64,000 nucleotides of DNA, from positions 59,163 to 123,162 of the forward strand of contig NZ_JAEHOH010000015.1 in NCBI RefSeq assembly GCF_016522505.1, written 5' to 3'. Source of the DNA: Leucobacter chromiisoli (GTDB taxonomy: Bacteria > Actinomycetota > Actinomycetes > Actinomycetales > Microbacteriaceae). Shown here one piece after another: positions 26,005 to 34,929 of the stretch (within the stretch, counting starts at the first letter, position 1; each line of letters opens with the position of its first letter). Under the pieces are notes generated by a model. That model was not told where the DNA came from and did no database searches. It was given only the letters and a program-made list of their open reading frames with translations. The position numbers and the translations under genes are program-made.

Positions 26005-27008
26005 ACATCCTCTTCTGGCACGCCCACGGCGGATGGGCCGACGCGTTCGTGCGCGGCCCCCACAGGTACCTGCTGCCGACGACCCCGGATCGGGGCCCGT
26101 TCGGCCTCGGCCGCGCGGACCGCGACTGGCCCGAGAACGCGGTGGAGGTCGCTCCCGAGGATCTCGCGGACGCCGAGGTCGACGTCGTCGTGCTCCAGCG
26201 GCTCGAGGAGTTCGAGCTCGCCGAGCGCTGGCTGAATCGGCGGCTGGGGCGCGACGTCGCCGCGGTGTTCGTCGAGCACAACACCCCCAAGGGCGACGTG
26301 CCGAACAGCATCCACCCCTTAGCCGATCGCTCCGACGTGACGGTCGTCCACGTCACCCACTTCAACTCGCTCATGTGGGACACGGGCAGCGCGCCGACGA
26401 CGGTCGTCGAGCACGGGATCCCGGATCCCGGGCAGCGGTACTCGGGAGGGCTCGAGCGCTTCGCCGCGGTGATCAACGAGCCCGTGCGCCGGCGCCGGGT
26501 GAGCGGAACCGATCTGCTCGGCGAGTTCGCCGGGGTCGCCCCGGTCGACGTCTACGGCATGGGCACGGAGGAGCTGCGGGAGTTCTTCCCCGACCGGGCC
26601 GTCGCGGGCGCCGGGGATCTGCCGACGCGGCTGATGCACGCGGAGCTGGCCTCCCACCGCGCCTACCTGCACACCACGAGGTGGACCTCGCTCGGCCTGT
26701 CGCTCCTCGAGGCCATGCACCTCGGCATGCCCGTCGTCGCCCTCGGCACCACCGAGGCGTACCGTGCCGTGCCTCCCGAGGCGGGCGCGATATCGACGGA
26801 TGTCCGCGAGCTGCTTCGCGCCGCCCGCGACCTCCACGAGGATCTCGACGAGGCGCGCCGGCGGGGCGCCGTCGCACGGGCCTTCGCGCTCGAGCACTAC
26901 GGCCTCCCCCGATTCCTCGCCCGCTGGAACGAGGTGCTCGAAGACGTCGTCGCCGCGGCGGCGCAACGCGCGAAAGCGCTCCAACCGACAGGAAGGACGG
27001 CCTCATGA
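26001..27008 (+). CDS. GT4-type glycosyltransferase, copy 1
   Basis: A 335-residue protein starting at a GTG that overlaps the previous stop by 4 bases. It has a GT-B fold: N-terminal [20 protein letters not shown] and [18 protein letters not shown], and a C-terminal donor domain with [20 protein letters not shown], the E-x7-E-like motif of GT4 retaining enzymes. It has no membrane anchor or signal peptide. The donor sugar cannot be told from the sequence. Its place between GT9 copy 2 and the second GT4-type enzyme suggests stepwise assembly of one oligosaccharide. Confidence 0.75.
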   Translation: MNILFWHAHGGWADAFVRGPHRYLLPTTPDRGPFGLGRADRDWPENAVEVAPEDLADAEVDVVVLQRLEEFELAERWLNRRLGRDVAAVFVEHNTPKGDVPNSIHPLADRSDVTVVHVTHFNSLMWDTGSAPTTVVEHGIPDPGQRYSGGLERFAAVINEPVRRRRVSGTDLLGEFAGVAPVDVYGMGTEELREFFPDRAVAGAGDLPTRLMHAELASHRAYLHTTRWTSLGLSLLEAMHLGMPVVALGTTEAYRAVPPEAGAISTDVRELLRAARDLHEDLDEARRRGAVARAFALEHYGLPRFLARWNEVLEDVVAAAAQRAKALQPTGRTAS

Positions 27009-28240
27009 GGGTTTCGATGATCTCGGAGCACGCCAGCCCGCTCGCGGTGCTCGGCGGCGTCGACGCGGGAGGGCAGAACGTCCACGTCGCAGCGCTGTCC
27101 ATCGCCCTCGGGCGGCTCGGCCACGAGGTGACCGTGTACACGCGGCGGGACGACGCTGCCCTGCCCGACCGCGTGCCGATGGCGCCGGGCGTGGAGGTGG
27201 TGCACGTCAACGCCGGCCCGATCGAGCCGATCCCGAAGGACGAGATGCTGCCCTACATGGGCGAGCTCGCGGACGGGGTCGTGGCCGACCGGCATCGCGC
27301 CCGGCCGGACGTGCTGCACAGCCACTTCTGGATGTCGGGCCTCGCGGGACTCGACGCCGCCCACCGGCTGGGCGTGCCCCTGCTCCACACCTTCCACGCC
27401 CTCGGCGTGGTGAAGCGCCGGCATCAGGGCGTCGAGGACACGAGCCCGCCCGAGCGGCGATGGCTGGAGCCGCGGGTCGGGCGGGAGGCCGACGGCGTCA
27501 TCGCGACCTGCTCGGACGAGGCCTTCGAGCTGAAGGCGCTCGGCGTGCCGCCGCACCGCATCTCGGTGGTGCCCTGCGGCGTGGATCTCGAGGCGTTCAC
27601 CCCCGAGGGCCCGATCGCGACGCGCCCTCGGCGCCACCGCATCGTCACCGTGGGGCGCCTCGTGCGGCGCAAGGGCGCGGACACCGTCATCGAGGCGCTG
27701 GCCGGGCTGAACCGGGATCTCGACGTCGAGCTCGTCGTCGTCGGCGGCCCGGGCGACGTGGCGGAGACGCTGGCCGACGCCGAGGCGCAGCGCCTGCTCG
27801 CCCTCGCCTCGGACCTCGGGGTCGCGGATCGGCTGACCTTCACGGGTCAGGTCTCCCGCGCCGATATGCCGACGCTGCTGCGCTCGGCGGACGCCGTCGT
27901 GTGCACGCCCTGGTACGAGCCCTTCGGGATCGTGCCCCTCGAGGCGATGGCCTGCGGCGTCCCGGTGGTCGCCGCGGCGGTCGGCGGTTTCATCGACACG
28001 GTGAGGGACGACGAGACGGGCCGGCTGGTGCCTCCGAGGGATCCGGAAGCCCTCGCGCGCACGCTGGAGGCTCTGCTCGGGGACGACGAAGCCCGTCGCG
28101 CGTACGGGGCGGCCGGCCGCGCGCGCGTGGAATCGCGCTACTCGTGGGGGCGCATCGCCGAGGAGAGCGCCCGGGTGTACCGCGCAGCCGCCGCGGCCCG
28201 CCCCTCCTCGATCACCGTCGCGAGCGGAGGAACCTCATGA
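27005..28240 (+). CDS. GT4 glycosyltransferase, copy 2
   Basis: A 411-residue retaining GT4 enzyme, similar in style to MshA and sucrose-synthase-like transferases. Visible are [20 protein letters not shown] (acceptor-side loop), [46 protein letters not shown], and the donor motif [20 protein letters not shown] with the paired glutamates. The family uses UDP-, GDP- or ADP-sugars. It is 4-base coupled to both neighbours (stop overlap at 27005-27008, next start at 28237). MshA itself is normally in a different context, so mycothiol synthesis is not implied here. Confidence 0.88.
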   Translation: MRVSMISEHASPLAVLGGVDAGGQNVHVAALSIALGRLGHEVTVYTRRDDAALPDRVPMAPGVEVVHVNAGPIEPIPKDEMLPYMGELADGVVADRHRARPDVLHSHFWMSGLAGLDAAHRLGVPLLHTFHALGVVKRRHQGVEDTSPPERRWLEPRVGREADGVIATCSDEAFELKALGVPPHRISVVPCGVDLEAFTPEGPIATRPRRHRIVTVGRLVRRKGADTVIEALAGLNRDLDVELVVVGGPGDVAETLADAEAQRLLALASDLGVADRLTFTGQVSRADMPTLLRSADAVVCTPWYEPFGIVPLEAMACGVPVVAAAVGGFIDTVRDDETGRLVPPRDPEALARTLEALLGDDEARRAYGAAGRARVESRYSWGRIAEESARVYRAAAAARPSSITVASGGTS

Positions 28241-28851
28241 TCACCGAACAGAGCATCCAGAGCCCGACCCGCGACCGGGTCGAGACGCACGTGAACGCGC
28301 TGCGGCCCGTTCTCGACGTGCTCCAGACGGAGGCGCCGCTCATCGGCCGCTGGGGCGAGACGCTCGCTGAGCGGTTGCTGCGCGGTCAGCGCCTGCTCGC
28401 CGCGGGGAACGGCGGATCGGCCGCGGAGGCGCAGCACCTCACCGCCGAGCTGGTGGGCAGGTTCGACGGCGAGCGCCGTCCGTTCTCGGCCATCTCCCTG
28501 CACGCGGAGACCTCGGCCGTGACCGCGATCGCCAACGACTACGGCTACGACGAGGTGTTCGCCCGGCAGGTCTCGGGCCACGCCCGGCACGGCGACATCC
28601 TCCTGCTGCTCTCCACGAGCGGCGCCAGCCGGAACCTGCTCCTCGCCGCGGAGGCGGCGAGCGCCTGCGGTGCGACGACGTGGGCCCTGACCGGCGAGGG
28701 GCCGAACCCGCTCTCGAGCCTCGTCGACGAGGCGCTGTGCCTGCCCGGCCCCTCGGCGAACGTGCAGGAGGCGCAGCTCGTCGCAATCCACGCGATCTGC
28801 CGCGTCTTCGACGCCGCGGTGGCGGCGGCCGCGGAACGGGGGCGGTCATGA
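28237..28851 (+). CDS. gmhA: Sedoheptulose-7-phosphate isomerase
   Basis: A 204-residue SIS-domain protein. [20 protein letters not shown] is the GmhA sugar-phosphate and zinc region, [13 protein letters not shown] is the second phosphate loop, and [15 protein letters not shown] the C-terminal zinc-ligand helix. It turns sedoheptulose-7-phosphate into D-glycero-D-manno-heptose-7-phosphate, the first step to nucleotide-activated heptose. Length is normal. It is coupled by 4-base overlaps to the GT4 gene before and hldE copy 1 after. Confidence 0.92.
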   Translation: MITEQSIQSPTRDRVETHVNALRPVLDVLQTEAPLIGRWGETLAERLLRGQRLLAAGNGGSAAEAQHLTAELVGRFDGERRPFSAISLHAETSAVTAIANDYGYDEVFARQVSGHARHGDILLLLSTSGASRNLLLAAEAASACGATTWALTGEGPNPLSSLVDEALCLPGPSANVQEAQLVAIHAICRVFDAAVAAAAERGRS

Positions 28852-30200
28852 AGCTCGTCGTCGTCGGAGACGTCCTGCTCGATCGCGACGTCACGGGCAC
28901 GTCGGAGCGGCTGAGCCCCGAGGCGCCCGTGCCCGTCGTCGACGTCGCGTACACGAGGAGGCGGGCCGGCGGCGCCGGTCTCGTCGCGACGATGCTGGCG
29001 GCGGAGGCCGACGTGAGCCTCGTCACCGTCCTCTCGGACGATGAGAGCTCGGACGAGCTCCGCTCGGCTCTGCGCGGCGTCAGCGTCGTCGCGGGACCGT
29101 CGGGCGCGCCGACTCCCGTGAAGACCAGGGTCGGGGTCGCGGGGCACCCCATCGTCCGCATCGACGAGGGCTGCGCTCCGGCGCCCGTCCCCGAGGCGAC
29201 GGAGGCGATGCTCGCCGAGATCGAGGGCGCCGACGTGATCATGGTCGCCGACTACGGCCGCGGGCTCACCCGCAACGAGCCGGTGCGGGAGGCGCTCCGC
29301 GAGCGCGGGCGCACCGTTCCGATCGTCTGGGATCCCCACCCCAGGGGTGCTCCTCCGGTGGAGACGAGCAGCGTCGTCACGCCGAACCTCTTCGAGGCCG
29401 CTGCGGCGGCCGGGGTGCCGGCCTCCTTCGAGAGCGCGTTCGAGGCGGGGCGCATCCTGCGCGAGCGGTGGGGCTGCGCGGCGGTGGCGGTCACGGTCGG
29501 CGAACGCGGAGTCGTGGTCGCGCGCGAGGAGGAGGCGCTCCCGGTGCACGTCTCGGCGCCCGCCGTGGGCAACGTCGACTCCTGCGGGGCCGGCGACCGC
29601 TTCGCGGCCTCGGTCGCGCTGGCGCTCGGCGGCGGAGAGGATCTCTCGGCCGCCGTCACGCACGCCGTCGACGCGACCTCCCGCTTCCTCGGCGCCGGCG
29701 GTGTGGCGTCGCTCGACACGGAGGTCGTCCCCCTGCGGACCAGGGTCGCCGACGCGTTCCGCGTCGCTCGCGACACCCGCGCGAGGGGCGGCACGGTGGT
29801 CGCGACGGGCGGCTGCTTCGACCTGCTGCACGCCGGGCACGCCCGCACGCTCGCCGCGGCGCGCGAGCTCGGCGACTGCCTGATCGTCTGCCTCAACTCG
29901 GACGACTCGGTGCGGCGGCTCAAGGGCCCCGAGCGTCCGATCATGACCCAGGCGGATCGGGAGGATCTGCTGACGTCGCTCGCCTGCGTGGACGGGGTGC
30001 TCGTCTTCGACGAGGACACGCCCGACACCGTCCTGCGGCGCCTGCAGCCGGATGTCTGGGTGAAGGGCGGCGACTACAGCGCCGCCGCGCTCCCGGAGGC
30101 GGAGACCGTCGCGGAGTGGGGCGGCCGCACGGTCACGGTCCCCTACCACCCGGGTCGCTCCACCACCCGACTCGCCAGCGCGATCGAACGCGTCGGCTAG
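28848..30200 (+). CDS. hldE: Bifunctional heptose-7-phosphate kinase / heptose-1-phosphate adenylyltransferase, copy 1
   Basis: A 450-residue two-domain enzyme. Residues 1-310 are a PfkB-type sugar kinase (VVVGDVLLDRDVTGTSERLS at the start, RRRAGGAGLVATML, and catalytic GAGD 247-250). Residues 318-450 are a nucleotidyltransferase with HAGH at 328-331 in GGCFDLLHAGHARTL and SVRRLKGPERPI. The kinase would make heptose-1,7-bisphosphate and, after GmhB, the second domain would make ADP-heptose. The C-terminus is shorter than copy 2. It overlaps gmhA by 4 bases and lies 24 bases before the dehydrogenase gene. Confidence 0.9.
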   Translation: MKLVVVGDVLLDRDVTGTSERLSPEAPVPVVDVAYTRRRAGGAGLVATMLAAEADVSLVTVLSDDESSDELRSALRGVSVVAGPSGAPTPVKTRVGVAGHPIVRIDEGCAPAPVPEATEAMLAEIEGADVIMVADYGRGLTRNEPVREALRERGRTVPIVWDPHPRGAPPVETSSVVTPNLFEAAAAAGVPASFESAFEAGRILRERWGCAAVAVTVGERGVVVAREEEALPVHVSAPAVGNVDSCGAGDRFAASVALALGGGEDLSAAVTHAVDATSRFLGAGGVASLDTEVVPLRTRVADAFRVARDTRARGGTVVATGGCFDLLHAGHARTLAAARELGDCLIVCLNSDDSVRRLKGPERPIMTQADREDLLTSLACVDGVLVFDEDTPDTVLRRLQPDVWVKGGDYSAAALPEAETVAEWGGRTVTVPYHPGRSTTRLASAIERVG

Positions 30201-30224
30201 GCAACGAGAGAAAGGACAGTCGAT

Positions 30225-30932
30225 ATGACAGATCCCGTGAACGTGGGACTCAGCGGCCGCATCCTCATCACCGGCGGCGGATCCGGCCTCGGCGCGGCCG
30301 TTGCGGCGGCGGTGCGCGCCGCCGGCGGCACGCCGATCATCCTGGACCGCGACATCAGCTCCGCGGGAGACGTCGCCGCATACGAGGCCGACGTCTCGGA
30401 TGGGCGCGCCGTCGAGGAGGTCGTCCGCAGGATAGCGGACGAGCAGGGCGGGCTCGAGGGCGTCGTGACGGCGGCGGGCATCGACCGCTGCGGTCGACTC
30501 GAAGACGTCGATCCCGATGAGTGGGAGCGCGTGATCGGCGTCAATCTGATCGGCACGGCGGCCGTGGTCCGAGCCGCGCTGCCCTCGCTGATGGCCTCCC
30601 ACGGCCGAGTGGTGACGGTGGCCTCGAGCCTGGCTCTCCGCGCGGTCGCCGACGCCACGGCGTACTGCGCGTCCAAGTTCGGGGTGCTCGGCTTCTCACG
30701 CGCGCTCGCGGCCGAGACCCGCGGTCAGATCGGGGTCACGACGCTCATCCCGTCGGGAATGAGCACGCGCTTCTTCGACGACCGCGAGGAGAAGTACAAG
30801 CCGCCGAGCGACGCCAACCTCAACGATCCCCGGGCGGTCGCCGACGCCGTGGTCTTCGCGCTGGGCCAGCCGAGGGGATGCGAGGTGCGCGAGCTCGTCA
30901 TCTGCCATGAGGAAGAGGAGTCCTGGCCGTAA
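30225..30932 (+). CDS. Short-chain dehydrogenase/reductase
   Basis: A 235-residue classical SDR. ILITGGGSGLGAAVA is the NAD(P)-binding glycine motif, ILDRD the cofactor-specificity site, VTAAGID corresponds to NNAG, and ATAYCASKFG carries the catalytic Tyr and Lys. An ADP-heptose-6-epimerase (HldD) would be an extended SDR of about 310 residues, so this is not a clear HldD. It may oxidise, reduce or epimerise a sugar intermediate, or replace HldD. GAAAGGACAG is its ribosome-binding site. Its end overlaps the convergent GT9 copy 3 by 35 bases. Confidence 0.85.
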   Translation: MTDPVNVGLSGRILITGGGSGLGAAVAAAVRAAGGTPIILDRDISSAGDVAAYEADVSDGRAVEEVVRRIADEQGGLEGVVTAAGIDRCGRLEDVDPDEWERVIGVNLIGTAAVVRAALPSLMASHGRVVTVASSLALRAVADATAYCASKFGVLGFSRALAAETRGQIGVTTLIPSGMSTRFFDDREEKYKPPSDANLNDPRAVADAVVFALGQPRGCEVRELVICHEEEESWP

Positions 30933-32046
30933 GCGAGGCCACGTCCTCCCACACCGAGGCCGCGGGCACGTCGTCGACGAAGGAGACGTCGTGCCCGCAG
31001 TGCTCCGCGGTCCAGCCGACCTGCGTGGCGTCCCGCCCGCACACCGGGCAGTGCGTCGTCCAGGCGAGCTGCACCCGATGCCTGCCGCGCTCCAGCGGCC
31101 CCGCGTTGATGAGGTTCCCGAACCAGTACACGGAGGCCGTCGCGGTGCCCACGGCCTGCGCCAGGTGCCTGGGCCCGCTGTCGTTCCCGGCGAAGACGTC
31201 CGCCGTCGCGAGGATCCCGACCAGTTCCGAGATCGAGAGGTCTCCCGCGCGGAGCGCGACGGATCCCGCCTCCGCACCCGCGGCGTCGCGCGCGAGCCCC
31301 GCGATCCTCGCGGCGGTCTCCGCCTCGGCCTCGCCTCCGATCACCACCACGCCGCCGCCCGCCGAGGCGTGCTTCGCGGCGATCTCCGCGAAGCGCTCCG
31401 GCGCCCACCTGCGCCGCGGATCCGTCGCCCCGGGGTGCACCGCGAGCACCGGGCCGGTCAGTGCGGCGGTGGCGGCCTCCCCCGCGCGCAGGTCCTCCCG
31501 CGTCGGGACGATGCGCGGCTCGAGCGACACGGGAGCGGCGCCGGCGAGGGTCGCGACCTCCAGCGCACGGATCACCTCGTGCTGGTAGTAGACGTAGTGC
31601 AGAGCGCGTTCGAGCGGCTCCGCGTCCTCCGTCCGCGTGCCGACCGTGTGCCGTGCCCCGAGCCGCTTGAGGAAGGGGTTCGAGTTGCGGCCGCCCCCGT
31701 GCACCTGCACCGCGAGGTCGACGCTCCCCGCGAGCCTCGAGAAGAAGGCGTCGACGGCCGACGGATCCGGCTCGCCGTCGCGCACGCCGGCGGCCACCGG
31801 CAGCACCTCGACGCGGTGCACGGCCGCGCAGCGGCCCGGCAGCACCTCGGCGTGCAGCGGCGAGCCGAGCAGCACGATCTCCGCCCCGGGGTAGGTCGCA
31901 TGCAGGGCCTCGAGGGCCGGAACCGCGAACATGAGGTCGCCGAGCCCGCCGCCGCGCAGCACCGCGATGGAGCGCACGCCGTCGAAGGGCCGGTGGGGCG
32001 TGGCGAAGGCTGCGGCCGGGCGGGCCGCCTCCGGATCCGTGAGCAT
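30898..32046 (-). CDS. GT9 family glycosyltransferase (heptosyltransferase type), copy 3
   Basis: A 382-residue GT9 protein. IAVLRGGGLGDLMFAVPALE is the N-terminal family motif; LAVHPGATDPRRRWAPERFA and VFAGNDSGPRHLAQAVGTAT form the donor site. A C-terminal cysteine group, THCPVCGRDATQVGWTAEHC, is present. It is transcribed against the rest of the locus from a divergent region shared with hldE copy 2, and its 3' end overlaps the dehydrogenase gene. It starts at ATG 32046 behind GAGGAAG. It is probably a third heptosyltransferase for the same glycan. Confidence 0.85.
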   Translation of the reverse strand: MLTDPEAARPAAAFATPHRPFDGVRSIAVLRGGGLGDLMFAVPALEALHATYPGAEIVLLGSPLHAEVLPGRCAAVHRVEVLPVAAGVRDGEPDPSAVDAFFSRLAGSVDLAVQVHGGGRNSNPFLKRLGARHTVGTRTEDAEPLERALHYVYYQHEVIRALEVATLAGAAPVSLEPRIVPTREDLRAGEAATAALTGPVLAVHPGATDPRRRWAPERFAEIAAKHASAGGGVVVIGGEAEAETAARIAGLARDAAGAEAGSVALRAGDLSISELVGILATADVFAGNDSGPRHLAQAVGTATASVYWFGNLINAGPLERGRHRVQLAWTTHCPVCGRDATQVGWTAEHCGHDVSFVDDVPAASVWEDVASLTARTPLPHGR

Positions 32047-32176
32047 GCGCTTCCTCTCGTTCCTCGGTCGCTGTCCCTCTTCCCATTCGGAGCCGTCGGC
32101 AAACCCCCAGCAAGCGGACGATTAGAACCTCGACGAAGGGGGTAACCCGAGCGGTAACGGGACGACGGGAGGCACC
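32047..32176. promoter_or_regulatory. Divergent promoter region, GT9 copy 3 / hldE copy 2
   Basis: 130 bases between divergent starts. A close pair of similar boxes, GGGGGTAACCC and GCGGTAACGGG (about 32139-32161), precedes hldE copy 2 and looks like a two-site binding motif. No -35/-10 pair is certain. Confidence 0.3.
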
Positions 32177-33694
32177 ATGACGACGACGGACGCGACGACC
32201 CGCTCGCGCGACTACGCGCTGAACGCGGGGGTGGTCACCGAGCTGGCCGCGATGAGGCCCCGGGTGCTGGTCATCGGCGACCTCATCCTCGACGGATGGT
32301 GGGACGGAGCGGCCGAGCGCATGAGCCGGGAGGCCCCCGCCCCGGTCGTGGAGATCTCCCGACGGCGCTTCGCTGCCGGGGGAGCGGCGAACACCGCCGT
32401 CAACCTGGCCGCGCTCGGCGCCGACGTGCGGATCGTCGGCGTCATCGGGGACGACGAGGCCGGTCGCGAGCTGCGATCCATCCTCAGCTCCTCCGGCGTC
32501 GACACCCGAGGGCTCGTCGAGACCGCCGCGGGCCGCACCGTCGCGAAGAACCGCGTCGTCAGCGGCGAGCAGGTGCTGGTGCGGCTCGACGACGTCAACG
32601 GGGACCCGTACCCGGAGGAGGCGCTCGAAGCCGCGGCGGAGGCCGCGGAGGCGTCGTCCGGCTGGGCCGAGCTCGAGGTGATCTGCGACTACGGCTGCGG
32701 ACTGTTCGTCCCAGCCCTGACCGCCCGGCTCGCGCGCCGTGTTCGCAGACCGCGACCCTGCATCGTCGACGCGCACGACCTGCGCCGCACGCGGATCCTG
32801 CGGCCCGACGTGGTGACCCCCAACGCCGGCGAGTTCGAGCAGCTGTGCGGCCGTCTCGATCCCGGCCGTCGCGCCGAGGAGGTGCCCGCTCGGCGCGAGG
32901 CCCTCCTCGAGGCGAGCGGCGCGCGCTCCGCGGTGGTCACGCTCGACCGGGAGGGAAGCGTGACGCTGAGCCCCGAGGGCGGGGTGCACCGCACCTTCGC
33001 CCACCCGGCGACGGAGCGGCAGGCCTCCGGGGCCGGCGACACCTTCACCGCCGGTCTGGCACTCGCCCTCTCGGGGGGCCTGCCCCTGGCGGACGCCGCG
33101 GACCTCGCCCAGCTCGCAGCGGACATCGTCGTGCGCCGCCCCGGCACCTCGGTGTGCTCCGCCCACGATCTGCGCGCGGAGCTCGCCCCCGCGGACGACG
33201 CGGCCGTCGATCACGACACGCTCGAAGCGCGAGTCGCCGAGCACCGCGCGGAGGGCCGCCGGATCGTGTTCACGAACGGCTGCTTCGACGTGCTGCACCG
33301 CGGGCACACGGCGTCGCTCCGCCAGGCGAAACGGCTCGGCGACGTGCTCGTCGTGGCCATCAATGACGACGACTCGGTGCGCCGCCTGAAGGGGCCCGAC
33401 CGTCCCGTGAACACGGCCACCGACCGCGCCGCCGTCCTCGCGGCGCTCGAGTGCGTCGACTACGTCGCCGTGTTCTCGAGCGACACGCCGATCCCCCTGC
33501 TCGAGCGGCTGCAGCCCGAGGTCTACGCGAAGGGCGGGGACTACACGCCGGAGATGCTCCGGGAGACCGCCGTCGTGCGCGGCTACGGCGGCCTGGTGAG
33601 CATGCTCGACTACGTCGAGGCCCATTCGACGAGCGGCATCGTCGAGCAGATCCGCGAGCACCGGCCGACGACGGTCCCCGGAGGCGTGGGATGA
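32177..33694 (+). CDS. hldE: Bifunctional heptose-7-phosphate kinase / heptose-1-phosphate adenylyltransferase, copy 2
   Basis: A 505-residue second HldE. The PfkB kinase domain (about 28-330) has VLVIGDLILDGWWDG, RRRFAAGGAANTAVNLAALG and catalytic GAGD 285-288 in ASGAGDTF; the nucleotidyltransferase (about 363-495) has NGCFDVLHRGH with H374 and H377, and SVRRLKGPDRPV. All motifs are intact, as in copy 1, but the two are clearly different sequences, not a recent duplication. The N-terminus is about 27 residues longer. GGGAGG precedes the ATG. It is 4-base coupled to the GT2 gene. Having two complete HldE suggests two activated heptoses or two conditions. Confidence 0.92.
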   Translation: MTTTDATTRSRDYALNAGVVTELAAMRPRVLVIGDLILDGWWDGAAERMSREAPAPVVEISRRRFAAGGAANTAVNLAALGADVRIVGVIGDDEAGRELRSILSSSGVDTRGLVETAAGRTVAKNRVVSGEQVLVRLDDVNGDPYPEEALEAAAEAAEASSGWAELEVICDYGCGLFVPALTARLARRVRRPRPCIVDAHDLRRTRILRPDVVTPNAGEFEQLCGRLDPGRRAEEVPARREALLEASGARSAVVTLDREGSVTLSPEGGVHRTFAHPATERQASGAGDTFTAGLALALSGGLPLADAADLAQLAADIVVRRPGTSVCSAHDLRAELAPADDAAVDHDTLEARVAEHRAEGRRIVFTNGCFDVLHRGHTASLRQAKRLGDVLVVAINDDDSVRRLKGPDRPVNTATDRAAVLAALECVDYVAVFSSDTPIPLLERLQPEVYAKGGDYTPEMLRETAVVRGYGGLVSMLDYVEAHSTSGIVEQIREHRPTTVPGGVG

Positions 33695-34572
33695 CGAGCC
33701 GACGCTGGTCGGGGGCGTGGGCGCGGCCCCCGGAGGAGACGCGGTCCCCGCTCGTCGACGTGCTGATCCCGACCGTCGGCCGGATCGCCGAGCTCGGAGT
33801 CACGCTCGCCGGGCTCGCGGGTCAGGACGAGCCCGCCTTCCGGGTGGTGATCAGCGACCAGTCCGACGAGGGGGTCGCGCAGGCGCCCGCGGTCGCCGCC
33901 ATGCTGCGCGTGCTCACGGCGCAGGGCCGGGAGCCGCGGGTGGAGCGCCACCTCCCCAGGCGGGGGCTCGCGGAGCAGCGCCAGTTCCTCCTCGACCGGG
34001 CGAGCGCCGACTACGTGCTCTATCTCGACGACGACGTCTGGCTGGAGCCGGGCAGCATCGCCCGGCTGCTCGACGCGATCACGGCGTTGGGATGCGGCTT
34101 CGTCGGCTCCGCCGTGCAGGGGCTCTCCTATCTGGACGACGACCGCCCCCGGGAGCGCGAACCGCTCGAGTTCTGGCGGGGGCAGGTGCTGCCCGAGAAG
34201 GTCGAGCGCGGCACTCCCGCCTTCGAGCGCTGGCGCCTGCACAACGCCGCGAACCTCGCCCACGCCGCCGCGGAGCAGGACGTCCCCGAGGGATCCTGGC
34301 GCGCCTACCGGGTGGCATGGGTGGGCGGCTGCGCGATGTTCCGCCGCAGCGCGCTGCTCGCAGCGGGCGGCTTCGGCTTCTGGCACGATCTCCCCCGGGA
34401 GCACGTCGGCGAGGACGTCGTGGCCCAGTGGCGGGTCATGGAGCGGTTCGGCGGCGCGGGCATCCTGCCCAGCGGCGCCGTGCACCTCGAGGCCCCCACC
34501 ACGATCGACAACCGCGACGTCGAGGCGTTCACGGCCCTCGCGAACGCCCGCTCGGAAGAAAGGAAGAGATGA
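33691..34572 (+). CDS. GT2-type glycosyltransferase
   Basis: A 293-residue GT-A-fold enzyme. LVDVLIPTVGRIAELGVTLA is the N-terminal nucleotide-sugar motif, YVLYLDDDVWLEPGSIARLL holds the DxD-type metal site, and VGGCAMFRRSALLAAGGFGF with HVGEDVVAQWR (the ED catalytic-base motif) follows. There are no membrane segments, so it is a soluble transferase rather than a polymerising synthase. It overlaps hldE copy 2 by 4 bases and the DUF2795 gene by 4 bases. The likely product is a sugar added to the heptose glycan. Confidence 0.85.
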   Translation: MTSRRWSGAWARPPEETRSPLVDVLIPTVGRIAELGVTLAGLAGQDEPAFRVVISDQSDEGVAQAPAVAAMLRVLTAQGREPRVERHLPRRGLAEQRQFLLDRASADYVLYLDDDVWLEPGSIARLLDAITALGCGFVGSAVQGLSYLDDDRPREREPLEFWRGQVLPEKVERGTPAFERWRLHNAANLAHAAAEQDVPEGSWRAYRVAWVGGCAMFRRSALLAAGGFGFWHDLPREHVGEDVVAQWRVMERFGGAGILPSGAVHLEAPTTIDNRDVEAFTALANARSEERKR

Positions 34573-34760
34573 TGGCGAACACGCCGAACCCGATTCAGGT
34601 GCAGAAGCACCTCGGCGGAATCGACTACCCCGCGTCCAAGGAAGAGATCCTCGACCAGGCGAAGGCCTCGGGCGCGGACGACGAGGTGATGCGCGCGCTG
34701 GAGGGCATCGCCGACAAGCGGTACGAGAAGCCGACGGACGTCAGCGCCGAACTCGGCTAG
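34569..34760 (+). CDS. DUF2795 small protein
   Basis: A 63-residue protein (62 if the second ATG at 34572 is used). VQKHLGGIDYPASKEEILDQ and ADDEVMRALEGIADKRYEKP match the DUF2795 family of small, mostly helical actinobacterial proteins of unknown function, often encoded near stress and cell-envelope genes. Its start overlaps the stop of the GT2 gene, so it closes the heptose operon, and a strong hairpin follows 11 bases after the stop. Confidence 0.85.
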   Translation: MMANTPNPIQVQKHLGGIDYPASKEEILDQAKASGADDEVMRALEGIADKRYEKPTDVSAELG

Positions 34761-34770
34761 GGCGCACACC

Positions 34771-34793
34771 CCGGGCCCGGGCTCCGGGCCCGG
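34771..34793 (+). terminator. Terminator hairpin of the heptose operon
   Basis: Perfect CCGGGCCCGG-GCT-CCGGGCCCGG: 10-base arms, 3-base loop, 10 bases past the DUF2795 stop. There is no U-tract, as is common in high-GC actinobacteria. Confidence 0.6.
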
Positions 34794-34804
34794 CCTCCGG
34801 AGAC

Positions 34805-34909
34805 GGAGGAGCGGGGGGGGGGGGGGGGCGGGGGGGGGCAACCACGAGACCGCCCCCCGCCCCCCGCCTCGGCTGGCCGCCCCGCGCGGTCCGGCCCCCC
34901 CGCTCCTCC
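34805..34909. repeat. Long inverted repeat enclosing G and C homopolymers
   Basis: GGAGGAGCGGGGGGG (34805-34819) is perfectly complementary to CCCCCCCGCTCCTCC (34895-34909). The interior has a G run of 17 and another of 9 on the left side and C runs on the right. Poly-G on one side and poly-C on the other is what opposite-strand reads failing at a hairpin would give, so the true sequence is likely a second, shorter terminator for the convergent guaA. Confidence 0.5.
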
Positions 34910-34929
34910 TCGTTCCGCTCGCCCGGTCG

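Noticed and set aside
27005..28240. Calling the GT4 protein MshA of mycothiol synthesis
   Set aside because: The motifs are shared by many GT4 enzymes and the gene is embedded in the heptose operon; no other mycothiol gene is near.
30225..30932. Calling the SDR an HldD epimerase
   Set aside because: It is 235 residues with classical-SDR layout; HldD is an extended SDR of about 310 residues.
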